From contig JAYRMR010000012.1 of NCBI GenBank assembly GCA_041912595.1, positions 37,236 to 101,235 of the forward strand: a DNA stretch of 64,000 nt. The letters are read 5' to 3'. How positions within the stretch are numbered: position 1 is the stretch's first letter; every line of letters starts with the position of its first letter. The DNA is from Roseateles_B sp041912595 (lineage in GTDB: Bacteria; Pseudomonadota; Gammaproteobacteria; Burkholderiales; Burkholderiaceae_C). The notes below the pieces were generated by a model, which saw nothing but the letters and a program-made list of their open reading frames with translations, was not told the origin of the DNA and did not search any database. Positions 54,401 to 61,584 of this stretch are shown here, piece after piece. The translations under genes were made by a program, and so were the position numbers.

Positions 54401-54805
54401 GGCGACCACCTGGGCGGAGGTCAGGGCCTTGTACTGGTCGGTGGTCAGCGCCTGGAGGTCGTCGCTGCCCAGGCCCTTGATCTGGCTGGTGGTCAGGGCG
54501 GCCACCTGCGTGGTGGTCAGCGCGCCGATCTGGTCGGAATCCAGGGCCCCGAGCTTGGTGTCGTTCATCGCCCGCAGCGCCGCGGTGCTGAGCACCCGCA
54601 GGTCCGAGGTCTCGAAGCGCGCGATCTGGTCGCTGGCCAGGGAGTTGATGGCGAAGGTGCCCAGCGAGGCGACCTGCCGGGTGGTCAGGGCAATGATCTG
54701 GTCGCTGCTGAAGGCGGCCCAGTCCTCCGTCGTGAGCTTGGCCAGCGTCTGTGTGGACAGCGCGGCAATCTGGTCTGTCGACAGGGTGGAGATCAATGAC
54801 GCCAT
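42452..54805 (-). CDS. Giant octapeptide-repeat protein with C-terminal EF-hand-like calcium cassette
   Basis: A 4117-residue protein. Residues about 8-3860 are octads of the form [A/G/K][L/M][T/S/G][T/S][D/A/S][Q/D/E][I/V/L]x, for example ALTSDQIA, ALTTAQVA, KLETDDLR and GMGSDDLN, in strict 8-residue register. At ten places an octad is lengthened by three residues to a PGNQFGG turn. Residues about 3865-4117 form a unique domain starting SPIVLDLDGNGV. It has four EF-hand-like loops (DLDGNGVST, DLNGDGQINDGKE, DSNHDGKLTSTD, DGNHDGKTDAGE) and an acidic/His-rich tail. There is no signal peptide and no membrane segment, so if exported it would use a C-terminal signal; no type I secretion genes are adjacent. 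The low-complexity composition (Ala, Leu, Thr, Ser, Asp, Gln) and terminal calcium domain suggest a secreted or surface filament. I do not recognise a named family for the octad. Coding on this strand is supported by the sensible N terminus, the C-terminal domain and the terminator. Confidence 0.9.
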   Translation of the reverse strand: MASLISTLSTDQIAALSTQTLAKLTTEDWAAFSSDQIIALTTRQVASLGTFAINSLASDQIARFETSDLRVLSTAALRAMNDTKLGALDSDQIGALTTTQVAALTTSQIKGLGSDDLQALTTDQYKALTSAQVVALTSDQIALIQTDDLRQISTTALRAMSSDQIVSLGSDQIAALTTSQVSSLTTGQIKGMGSDDLNALSSDQFKVLTSTQVAAIGTDQIKTLQTEDLAALSSAAVRGLSSAQIAALTSDEVVALSSAQVAALTSGQVVGFTTDQLAKMESDDLRALSTSALRAMGTDQIHGLSSDQIAKLTTAQTAALTSSQLGALNTEDVVALSTAQAAVLTSSQIKGFSSDQIAALETDDLRAISTAAIKALGTEQIAALGSDQIGALTTTQVASLTTAQIKGMGSDDLNALSSDQFKVLTSAQVGAMTSDQVKTLQTEDFAAINTAALRGMGSAQIGALTSDEVVALTTAQAAALTSAQVLGFTSDQIAKLETDDLRAISTGTIKALTSDQLASLSSDQIGALTTAQVASLTTAQIKGLASDDLNALGSDQFKVLTSAQVGALTSDQVKTLQTEDFAALNTAALRGMNSAQIGALTTDEIVALTTAQAAALTSSQVAGLTSDQIAKLETDDLRAMSTGTIKALTSDQIAALSSDQIVALTSAQIAALTTVPGNQFGGFSTDEIKALTTAQAAALTSSQIKGLSTEQVAALETDDLRAISTAAIKALGTDQIAALGSDQIGALTTAQVAALTTAQIKGMGSDDLNALGSDQFKVLTSAQVGAMTSDQVKTLQTEDFAALSTAALRGMNSAQVGALTTDEIVAMSTAQAAALTSAQVAGLTSDQIAKLETDDLRAMSTGAIRALSSDQIAALSSDQIVAMTSAQIAALATTPGNQFGGLTTDEIKALTTAQAAALTSTQIKGFSSDQIAALETDDLRALNTATLRAMGTDQIAALGSDQIGALTTTQVASLTTAQIKGMGSDDLNALGSDQFKVLTSAQVGALTSDQVKTLQTEDFAAINTAALRGMNSAQIGALTTDEIKALTTAQAAALTSSQVAGLTSDQIGKIETDDLRAISTGTIKALTSDQFAALSSDQIGTLTTAQVTALTTSQMKGLASDDLNALGTDQFKVLTSAQVGALTTDQVKTLQTEDFASINTAALRGMNSAQVGALTTDEIVAMTTAQAAALTSGQVAGLTSDQIAKLETDDLRAMSTGAIRALSSDQIAALSSDQIVAMTSAQIAAMATTPGNQFGGLTTDEIKALTTAQAAALTSSQIKGFSSDQIAALETDDLRALNTATLRAMGTDQIAALGSDQIGALTTSQVASLTTAQIKGMGSDDLNALGSDQFKVLTSAQVGAMTSDQVKTLQTEDFAALNTTALRGMNSAQIGALTTDEVKALTTAQAAALTSSQVAGLTSDQIAKLETDDLRAMSTGAIRALSSDQIAALTSDQIVAMTSAQIAALTTVPGNQFGGLSTDEIKALTTAQAAALTSSQVKGLSSDQIAALETDDLRAISTGALRALGTDQIAALGSDQIGALTTAQVAALTSAQIKGMGSDDLNALSSDQFKVLTSTQVGALTSDQIKTLQTEDLAALNTSALRGLNSAQVAALTTDEIVALTTAQAAALTSGQVAGLTSDQIAKIETDDLRAISTGTIKALTSDQFAALSSDQIGALTTAQVAALTTSQIRAMASDDLNALGTDQFKVLTSNQVGALTSDQIKTLQTEDFASINTAALRGLNSAQLGALTTDEVVAMTTAQAAALTSSQVAGLTSDQIAKLETDDLRAMSTGAIRALSSDQIAALSSDQIVAMTSAQIAAMATTPGNQFGGLTTDEIKALTTAQAAALTSSQIRGFSTDQIAALETDDLRALNTATLRAMGTDQIGALGSDQIGALTTAQVASLTTAQIKGMVSDDLNALGSDQFKVLTSAQVGAMTSDQVKTLQTEDFAAINTAALRGMNSAQIGALTTDEVKALTTAQAAALTSAQVAGLTSDQIAKLETDDLRAMSTGTIRALSSDQIAALSSDQIVALTSAQIAALATTPGNQFGGFSTDEIKALTTAQAAALTSSQIKGLSTDQVAALETDDLRAISTAAIKALGTDQIGALGSDQIGALTTAQVAALTSAQIKGMVSDDLNALGSDQFKVLTSNQVAALTSDQVKTLQTEDLAAINTAALRGMNSAQLAALTTDEVVALTTAQAAALTSSQITGLTSDQIAKLETDDLRAMSTGTIRALSSDQIAALSSDQIVAMTSAQIAALATAPGNQFGGFATDDIRALTTAQAAALTSSQVKGLSTDQVAALETDDLRAISTAAIKALGTDQIGALGSDQIGALTTAQVAALTSAQIKGMVSDDLNALGSDQFKVLTSNQIAALTSDQVKTLQTEDLAAINTAALRGMNSAQLAALTTDEVVALTTAQAAALTTGQIGGLTSDQLVKLETDDLRAISTATIKALTSDQFAALSSDQIASLTTAQVTALTTSQLKALASDDLNALSSDQFKVLTSNQVAALTSDQVKTLQTEDFAAINTAALRGMNSAQIGALTTDEVKALTTAQAAALTSSQVAGLTSDQIAKIETDDLRAIGTGTIRALSSDQIAALSSDQIVAMTSAQIAALATAPGNQFGGFATDDIRALTTAQAAALTSSQVKGLSTDQIAALETDDLRAISTAVIKALGTDQIGALGSDQIGALTTAQVAALTSAQIKGMVSDDLNALGSDQFKVLTSNQVAALTSDQVKTLQTEDFAAINTAALRGLNSAQIGALTTDEVKALTTAQAAALTSSQIAGLTSDQIAKLETDDLRALSTGTIRAMSSDQIAALSSDQIVALSSAQIAALATAPGNQFGGFATDEIKALTTAQAAALTSSQVKGLSTDQIAALETDDLRAISSAAIRALGTDQIAALGSDQIGALTTAQVTALTTAQIKGLGSDDLNALVSDQIKVLTSAQIAAIGTDQIRTMTTDDFGNINTAALKGLTSAQLGALTSDQIIGLSTDQAASLTSAQIGGLTSDQLVKLETQDLRALSTSVIKAMTSDQLAQLTSDQLGALTTAQVTALTSAQLKSLASDDLNALGSDQFKVLTSNQVAALTSDQVKTLQTEDFAALNTAALRGMNSAQIGALTTDEIKALTTAQAAALTSSQVAGLTSDQIAKIETDDLRAMSTGTIRALSSDQIAALTSDQIVQLTSAQIAALATTPGNQFGGFSTDEIKALTTAQAAALTSAQVKGFSSDQIAALETDDLRAISTGALRALGTDQIAALGSDQIAALTTAQVAALTSAQIKGMASDDLNALTSDQFAVLSSAQVSALTTDQLKTLQTEDFAALNTAALRSLSSAQIAALTTDEVVALSTAQAAALTSSQIVGFSSDQLAKMETSDLRAISTSALRALSTDVLGTLSSDQFAALTTAQVNALTNAQIKGLGTEDLVAFTTDQYAAMTSSQIAAIGTDQFAKLATDDLQAISSSGIRGLSSAQLGAMSTDQLVALTTAQYSGLTSGQIAGLHSDQIAALATDDLRALSTGALRAFTTDQFVSLTSDQVAALTVTQVAALTSAQINAMGSDDFNAMGTAQMAALTSVQVPGISAGMIAAMQTDDLRALNLFAVRALSSDQLNALTSDQVPSLSVLQVGALTTAQLSKWETADIQALGTDQVAALTAAQITSMTSDQIVTFSTDDIRAMTSSAFRALQSDDLQAFSSDQIDAFTTAQIALLTSAQVRGIDSADMAAFSSDDIKLLSTSALHALSTEQFSALGTEHIAALSTAQVLSLTTDQIGTFSSDDINALSTTQIAAFSSAQIHALTTDQFSHFASDDIKALTTSQIAGLTTDQIHSLSTEQVLGLESEDIAKLNMTQFNALTTEAIHAMSGSQLDALWLTSPIVLDLDGNGVSTTAAAQGVTFDLNGTGNAQKWGWVGGNDGLLVRDLNGDGQINDGKELFGSGTVMADGSRAVNGYQAMSAMDSNHDGKLTSTDAQFGQLKIWVDGNHDGKTDAGELKSLADLGITSLDLHAQTGTAVSNGNLVGLVSGYTTSDGKTHDMADVWFAKDTGSTGTSGSTDSHADGHAAQAEQGKSGTEHKLSLGDVLAGPAGNVLGDGVTQPGAHSTLHHHLVPLRKAPGEDDDLNRIVPLI
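43230..54790. repeat. Octad (24-nt) repeat array with 17- and 10-octad higher-order modules
   Basis: The array is built from 24-base units. Octads group into a 17-octad module (408 nt, from LETDDLR to the next TSDQIA) and a 10-octad module (240 nt, or 249 nt with the 3-codon PGNQFGG insertion). The GAACTGGTT tag of the PGNQFGG codons begins at 45221, 46286, 46943, 48008, 48665, 49322, 50387, 51044, 52109 and 52766. All nine intervals are exactly 657 or 1065 bases, which equal 17+10 or 17+17+10 octads plus three codons. No frameshift or partial unit occurs. Confidence 0.92.
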
Positions 54806-55229
54806 GGTGTGCTCACTCGGTTATTGCTGGACGCCCGTCCCGGGGGGAGCGGGAGCTGCGGCAGCGCTGCAGCGCCGCCTGACCCATCAATTTCAATCAA
54901 TGCAATGCGCGGGACATTTCCCGCTTCCGTCGGATTTCGGCGTCCCTTGCTCAAACTTGAGCGCCAACGCGCCCCCGACCTCGAGGGTGGGGACGCGGGG
55001 CGGGGCGTCGTGACGGGGTTCACTTAATTCGACCTTGACCGGGCGGTAGACGGCCCGGACGCAGCTTCAGTTGTTCGTCCGGCGATGCTAGGACCGGGGC
55101 GGGGAAGGCAAAGCCAGCAAAAGCTGTTGCAATACTTGCCTGTTCCCGCCATGCAGGGGGCCGCGCCCGGCTCCAATGGCGGGGACGACGGGACCGGGCC
55201 AGCGCCCGGACCACTCTATTGATGGCGCC
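54806..55229. other. Divergent promoter region of the giant gene and the glycosyltransferase
   Basis: 424 bases without a convincing gene, clearly less GC-rich than its flanks in part. Near the giant gene are two ATCAAT copies 10 bases apart (54886-54891, 54896-54901), one helical turn, and a GCAGCGCTGC palindrome (54861-54870). The inverted repeat GCTCAA-ac-TTGAGC lies at 54949-54962. These are candidate regulator sites for a divergent promoter. The Shine-Dalgarno sequence of the giant gene is weak (GAGTGAG). Confidence 0.5.
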
Positions 55230-56189
55230 ATGCAGATCACGACACTCATCCCGGCCTACAAGACCAAGTACCTGGCGGAACTGCTGACGGGGCTGCTGAC
55301 GCAGACGCGCCCCAGCGAGCGGGTGATCGTGTCGGATGACAGCCCGGACGGCAGCTTCGGTGCGCTGCTCCGGGATGGGCCGCTGGCAAGGTTTGCATCC
55401 CGGCTGCCGCTCGAGATCCATGCCGGGCCGCGCGCGGGGGCCTACGAGAACTTCAAGCACCTGGTGAAGCTCTGGGGAGGCCAGACCGAGCTCGTTCATA
55501 TTCACCTGGATGACGACGTCATCTACCCCGACTTCTATGCCCAGCACCGCATGGCGCATGCCACGGGAGAATCCATCTCCTGCAGCGTCAGCGCGCGCTG
55601 GACGGCCAACGAAAAGGGGCAGCCGATCGAAGGCATGCCCATCCCGGATGGGATCTTCCACGCGCAAGCCCGGATGATGTCGGTCGGACCCATGGCCCTG
55701 ATCTCCAGTACCGTGCCTTATTGCCAGAATTGGCTGGGAGAATTCTCGAACTGTGTCTTCCGCGCCGAGCATGCCGGCCTGCTGTCGGACACGCAGTTCG
55801 GCGGCGTGTCCTATGCCGGGTTGTGGGATCTGGGCTTTTTCATCGCCGCCAGCCTGCGCCAGCCGCTGGCCTACATCCAGGACCGGCTGGGCTATTTCCG
55901 GGCGGGCGGCGAGGGGCATTCGGCCCAGGTCAACGGCAAGCACATGAAGGCGGCGCACCTGGGCTACGCCGCCCTGGGCGTGGGCCTGGAGCGCCTGGGG
56001 CGCATGAACGAGGCCCAGGCGCGGCTCTGCTACGACGGCATCGCGTCCGCGCTGGCCGCCCGCTACGGCGGCCAGGAGGACATGCAACCGTTTGCCGCGC
56101 TGCTGGCCCGCATGGCACGAGGCGAGACGGACGCCCGCGACGCGTTCGTGGACGCCTGGCAGGCCTTCCTGACTCTGCACGGATTCTGA
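55230..56189 (+). CDS. Family 2 glycosyltransferase
   Basis: A 319-residue GT-A type transferase. The opening ITTLIPAYKTKYLAELLTGL is the usual nucleotide-binding strand, VIVSDDSPDGSFG follows, and the metal-binding cluster is HLDDDVIYPDFY. A later NWLGEFSNCVFRAEH segment and helical C terminus complete a single-domain enzyme without transmembrane helices. It transfers a sugar from a nucleotide sugar; donor and acceptor are unknown. ATG at 55230 begins directly before the first strand. The acyltransferase gene starts one base after its stop. Divergent from the giant repeat gene, it may help modify that protein, which is an inference from position only. Confidence 0.85.
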   Translation: MQITTLIPAYKTKYLAELLTGLLTQTRPSERVIVSDDSPDGSFGALLRDGPLARFASRLPLEIHAGPRAGAYENFKHLVKLWGGQTELVHIHLDDDVIYPDFYAQHRMAHATGESISCSVSARWTANEKGQPIEGMPIPDGIFHAQARMMSVGPMALISSTVPYCQNWLGEFSNCVFRAEHAGLLSDTQFGGVSYAGLWDLGFFIAASLRQPLAYIQDRLGYFRAGGEGHSAQVNGKHMKAAHLGYAALGVGLERLGRMNEAQARLCYDGIASALAARYGGQEDMQPFAALLARMARGETDARDAFVDAWQAFLTLHGF

Positions 56190-56190
56190 A

Positions 56191-56835
56191 ATGAGCCTCA
56201 TGCAACGCCTCGAACGCTGGCGCGGGATGATCAGCCGCCTGCCCGCCCTGGAGCTGGAAGGCGCCGTGCGGGCGCTGCTGGTGCACTTCTTCTTCCACAC
56301 GTCCGACAAGCAGCGCGTGGAACTGGTGGGCGAGGGGCCCCGCACGATCAATGTGCTGACGCCCACCGTCTTCAAGGGCGCCGGTGCCTTTCGCCTGAGC
56401 AACCGGGCCGTCTTCGGCGTGCCGCGCTCGCCGGGCAGCCTGTCGTGCAGCTACTTCGAGGCCCGCACGCCGGAGTCGCTGATCGAGATCGGCCCGGGCA
56501 CCGTCTTCAACAACCGCTGCGTGCTGATCTCGGAAGGTGCCTTCATCCGCTTCGGAGCGGACTGCCTGGTTGGCCAGGAGCTGCAGATCTTCGACAGCCA
56601 CCTGCATGACCTGCGTCTGGCCCACCGCCGCTCGCCGGACCCCTCGCCGCGGGGCGTGGAGATCGGCAGCCAGGTCTTCATCGGCGCCCGGGTGACGATG
56701 CTCAAGGGCGTCCGGATCGGGGACGGCTGCATCATCGCGGCGGGTGCGGTGCTGACGCCCGGCTTCGAGGCGCCGCCGATGACGATGGTGGGCGGCAATC
56801 CGGCACGGGTGCTGGGGCCGGTGCCGCAGGACTGA
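56191..56835 (+). CDS. Hexapeptide-repeat (LbH) acyltransferase
   Basis: A 214-residue protein whose C-terminal half is a left-handed beta helix: IEIGPGTVFNNRCVLISEG, VEIGSQVFIGARVTMLKGV, then IGDGCIIAAGAVLTPGFEAP and the ending VGGNPARVLGPV. The catalytic-type histidine lies in IFDSHLHDLR. This is the layout of maltose/serine O-acetyltransferase-like enzymes that acetylate sugars. The N-terminal about 90 residues are an extra domain beginning with a hydrophobic helix. It is directly downstream of the glycosyltransferase (one base between), so the two probably build one decorated sugar. A bidirectional terminator follows. Confidence 0.88.
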   Translation: MSLMQRLERWRGMISRLPALELEGAVRALLVHFFFHTSDKQRVELVGEGPRTINVLTPTVFKGAGAFRLSNRAVFGVPRSPGSLSCSYFEARTPESLIEIGPGTVFNNRCVLISEGAFIRFGADCLVGQELQIFDSHLHDLRLAHRRSPDPSPRGVEIGSQVFIGARVTMLKGVRIGDGCIIAAGAVLTPGFEAPPMTMVGGNPARVLGPVPQD

Positions 56836-56858
56836 ACAGCCCTCGGGGCGGCATGAAA

Positions 56859-56881
56859 AAAGGGCGCTGCGTGCGCCCTTT
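56859..56881. terminator. Bidirectional intrinsic terminator
   Basis: AAAGGGCGC (56859-56867) pairs with GCGCCCTTT (56873-56881) around TGCGT. The minus-strand copy is followed by six T residues (complement of the A-run at 56856-56861) and ends the methyltransferase transcript. The plus-strand copy with TTTGTT serves the acyltransferase less strongly. Confidence 0.85.
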
Positions 56882-56899
56882 GTTCTGGCTTGACGCGGG

Positions 56900-57862
56900 T
56901 CAAGACTCGTCGGTGAGGCGCAGCAGGTAGGTGTCCTGCGCACGCGTGGCCCGCACGACGCGGCGGCCGTGCTCGTTGACGGCGAGGTACAGGTCGATGG
57001 AACCCTTCTGAGCGATCTTGGCCTGCAGCGCCTCGGGGACGTCGTAGCCGATGGTCGAGGCGGGCTGGTCGGCGCCATGCTTCTGGGGCGACAGGCCGGT
57101 GTACTCCCAGCTGCCCAGCATCGAGCGGCGGGCCCAGCTGTCATCGGCGGGCAGGGCGGTGCCGCGGTCCACGGCGCGGCAGACGATGGAGATGAAGCCG
57201 CACTCCTTGCCGGGCACGTACAGGGCGGCATCGGAGGGATGGCGGCTGTAGAGACAGTCGATGGGCGCGAAGTTGAAGTAGCGCAGCATGTACTCCAGCA
57301 GCGGGATCGACGGGTACCAGAAGGTGTTGGGCTCGGTCTGGAGCTTGCCGGCGGTGTTGAAGTGCATGACGTCGGACTGCTCGTTCACGACGTTGGTCGA
57401 GAGCATGAACAGGCCGTTCTTCTTGACCAGCGGGCGGGCGCAGGCCAGCGTGTGCATGGGCGAGAACACGTGGTAGAGCACGCCGGAGAGGTTGACGTAG
57501 TCGAAGGTGCCCTCGTTGGCGAGCTTCTGGTGGAGGTCGTACATCAGGCCGACTTCGCGGAAGTCCCAGTCGGCCTGGTAGGCCTTCTTGAGCCAGTCCA
57601 TCTTCTGGGCGCAGTGCGGCACGGCGTCGGTGGCCAGCACGCGGCGGGCGCCCTTGCGGTTCATCAGGACGGGGATGACGCCTTCCATGCTGCCGAGGTC
57701 GAGGCAGTCCTGGCCCTGGAGGTGGGCCTGGCGCATGAGCATGCGCGGCATGTAGGGGAAGTCGGGCGGATAGGTGCCCTGGGCGACGAGGCCGGGGGAG
57801 AGCTCGACGGTGTAGTACCACCATTCCTTGGCGGCCTGGGCCAGTTCTTCGTTGCTCAGCAT
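56900..57862 (-). CDS. Class I SAM-dependent methyltransferase (CmoB-like DUF1698 fold)
   Basis: A 320-residue methyltransferase. After a helical start (WWYYTVELSPGLVAQGTYPP) come the SAM-binding motif I DCLDLGSMEGVIPVLMNRKG, the acidic end of strand 2 (VLATDAVP) and FDYVNLSGVLYHVFSPMHTL. The arrangement resembles CmoB/DUF1698 enzymes but lacks an assigned substrate, and the last 60 residues are an added domain. ATG at 57862 has AGGAG 8 bases upstream. It is convergent with the glycosyltransferase/acyltransferase pair and shares their terminator. A sugar O-methyltransferase role in the same modification locus is possible. Confidence 0.82.
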   Translation of the reverse strand: MLSNEELAQAAKEWWYYTVELSPGLVAQGTYPPDFPYMPRMLMRQAHLQGQDCLDLGSMEGVIPVLMNRKGARRVLATDAVPHCAQKMDWLKKAYQADWDFREVGLMYDLHQKLANEGTFDYVNLSGVLYHVFSPMHTLACARPLVKKNGLFMLSTNVVNEQSDVMHFNTAGKLQTEPNTFWYPSIPLLEYMLRYFNFAPIDCLYSRHPSDAALYVPGKECGFISIVCRAVDRGTALPADDSWARRSMLGSWEYTGLSPQKHGADQPASTIGYDVPEALQAKIAQKGSIDLYLAVNEHGRRVVRATRAQDTYLLRLTDES

Positions 57863-58176
57863 GGGAGGGGCTCCTGTCCTTGGACGACGTGGCAGCGGCG
57901 CCTGCGGGCGGGGCTGCATACCGGGAGTCTGCCTGGGGTGGCGGGGGGTGATCGGGGCAGGACCGGGGCGGGGAGGGGGTATTTCCAGCGTTTGGGGTGG
58001 AGCGTCGCCGGGACGCGGGGGCAGGGGATTGCTCCGTGTCCCCCGTCCCGCTCCGCGGTCCTCCTCCTTCACCTGCGCAATCCCCTGCCCCCGCTCCCGG
58101 CTCATCGCCATGGAGTTGTGCAGGGAGCTCGTGGCGCGAAACGCTGGAAAGGGTTGATGGATGGGGCGCGTGCGGA
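57863..58176. repeat. Gene-free interval with a perfect 18-bp inverted repeat
   Basis: 314 bases between the start of the methyltransferase and the end of the GntR gene. GCGGGGGCAGGGGATTGC (58015-58032) and its exact complement GCAATCCCCTGCCCCCGC (58077-58094) flank a 44-base, pyrimidine-rich centre. No gene is seen. The element could form a cruciform, end transcription from the GntR side or be a remnant of a small repeat family. Confidence 0.75.
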
Positions 58177-58827
58177 TCAGGCCGCCTGCGGCGCCGCCGC
58201 ATTCAGCCCGTTCTCGAAATGCAGCCTCATGCGCTGCGCCACCTGCTCGGGGCGGCGTTCGACGAGGGCCTGCATCAGGTCCCGGTGCTCCTGCAGGGAC
58301 TCGGCGAGGCGGCCCTGCTTGAAGAGGGAGTGATGGCGGTTGAGCTTCATCACGCGGCGCAGGTCGGTCACGATCTGCTGGCGCCAGCGGTTGCCCTCCA
58401 GCTCCAGCAGGCGCAGGTGGAAGGCCTCGTTGAGCGCAAAGAAGCGCTCGCGCTCGCCGATGGCGGCCTCCAGCTGCGCGTGCAGGGCCTGCAGCTCCGC
58501 CAGCTCGGCGGCACTGGCGCGCTCGGACACGCGGGCGGCGGCATCGCTCTCCAGCAGGGCCAGGAGCTGGTAGGCCTCGCGCACATCCCGCTCGGACATC
58601 TCGGTCACATAGGCGCCACGGCGCGGGCGCATGGTCACCAGGCCCTCGACGGCCAGCACCTTCAGCGCCTCGCGCATGGGCGTGCGGCTGATGCCCAGCT
58701 CGCCGCAGAGCTTGAGCTCGTCGATCCAGCTGCCCGGCTCCAGCAGGCGGCCAAAGATGCGCTGGCGCAGCTGCTCGGCCACTTCTTCATAAAGCGGACG
58801 CTGGGCAAACGGGGTGGAAGCCGGCAT
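58177..58827 (-). CDS. GntR-family regulator (FadR/FCD subfamily)
   Basis: A 216-residue repressor. The N-terminal winged helix (about 12-75) reads YEEVAEQLRQRIF and CGELGISRTPMREALKVLAV, then the wing RPRRGAYV. The C-terminal FCD domain is all-helical, with the metal-binding D/H set indicated by ALNEAFHLRLLELEGN and HRDLMQALVERRPE. FCD regulators sense small organic acids. It is divergent from the methylmalonyl-CoA mutase operon with a 16-bp palindrome between them. Control by a propionate-pathway acid is inferred. Confidence 0.88.
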   Translation of the reverse strand: MPASTPFAQRPLYEEVAEQLRQRIFGRLLEPGSWIDELKLCGELGISRTPMREALKVLAVEGLVTMRPRRGAYVTEMSERDVREAYQLLALLESDAAARVSERASAAELAELQALHAQLEAAIGERERFFALNEAFHLRLLELEGNRWRQQIVTDLRRVMKLNRHHSLFKQGRLAESLQEHRDLMQALVERRPEQVAQRMRLHFENGLNAAAPQAA

Positions 58828-58914
58828 GGTGGCGGTGCGGGTGAGGTCAGGGGGCGCCGAGGCGCTGGCGGCATCCAGGGGCCGCCGCGTTTGTCAGAGT
58901 GTAGTCAAATTTGA

Positions 58915-58930
58915 ATTCATAATTATGAAT
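58915..58930. promoter_or_regulatory. 16-bp perfect palindrome, probable GntR operator
   Basis: ATTCATAATTATGAAT is fully self-complementary. It lies 88 bases before the GntR start and 40 bases before the mutase start, inside the only AT-rich patch of the interval. A TTGTCA (58891-58896) may be a -35 for the mutase promoter, in which case the palindrome covers the -10. Confidence 0.65.
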
Positions 58931-58969
58931 AACGAAGGCGATATGATGCGAGGCCTTCAGGAGTCGTCA

Positions 58970-61140
<2,171 letters not shown>

Positions 61141-61141
<1 letters not shown>

Positions 61142-61584
61142 TGCTGCCACTGAGGCTCAGTCTGGCGCAGGTCGCGGCCGAAGACTTCGAGGCGATGCTG
61201 GCGCTTCGCATCGAGGCCCTGCGCGAGAGCCTGGAGCGGCTGGGCCGCTTCGATCCGCAGCGGGCGCGGACGCGCCTGGCCTCGCAGTTCGAGCCGGCCT
61301 GCATGCAGCACATCGAGCGTGAGGGGCAGCGCATCGGCTTCTTCACGGTCAAGCCGCAGGCGGATGGCGCGCTGAAGCTGGAACACCTCTACATCCGCCC
61401 GGGCTCGCAAGGGCAGGGCGCGGGCCGCTGGGTGCTGGACGGCCTCAAGAAGCAGGGCCGGGACATCCGTCTCTCGGCCCTCAAGCTCAGCGACGCCAAC
61501 CGTTTCTATCTGCGTGAGGGCTTCGTGCCCGTGGGCGAGAGCGAAATGGACATCGATTACCTCTGGAAGGCGGGCACGGCATGA
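61141..61584 (+). CDS. GNAT family N-acetyltransferase
   Basis: A 147-residue acyl-CoA-dependent acyltransferase. The acetyl-CoA pyrophosphate loop is visible as LYIRPGSQGQGAGRWVLDGL (Q-x-x-G-x-A/G), and the C-terminal strand ends in NRFYLREGFVPVGESE. It overlaps scpA (TGATG) and meaB (ATGA), so it is translationally locked inside the mutase operon. GNAT enzymes in acyl-CoA operons sometimes modify lysines of acyl-CoA synthetases. A regulatory role towards propionate metabolism is possible but not shown by the sequence. Confidence 0.85.

Noticed and set aside
43230..54790. CRISPR-like regular repeats
   Set aside because: The period is 24 nt with coding variation, no unique spacers, no cas genes, and the register follows codons.
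43250..54799. A 3849-codon open frame on the plus strand, antisense to the giant gene, and long plus-strand frames in a third phase
   Set aside because: They are by-products of the 24-base repeat: a stop-free octad in one phase is copied hundreds of times. The antisense proteins are Arg/Gly/Gln-rich, lack a plausible start or domain, and the minus strand has the terminator and the calcium domain.
42452..54805. Ice-nucleation protein or RTX toxin
   Set aside because: Ice-nucleation octads carry AGYGSTxT-type motifs and RTX repeats are GGxGxDxUx nonapeptides; neither occurs here.
55020..56402. 460-codon minus-strand frame opposite the glycosyltransferase
   Set aside because: It is Arg/Pro/Gln-rich with no domain; the plus strand encodes a complete GT2 and an acyltransferase with proper motifs.
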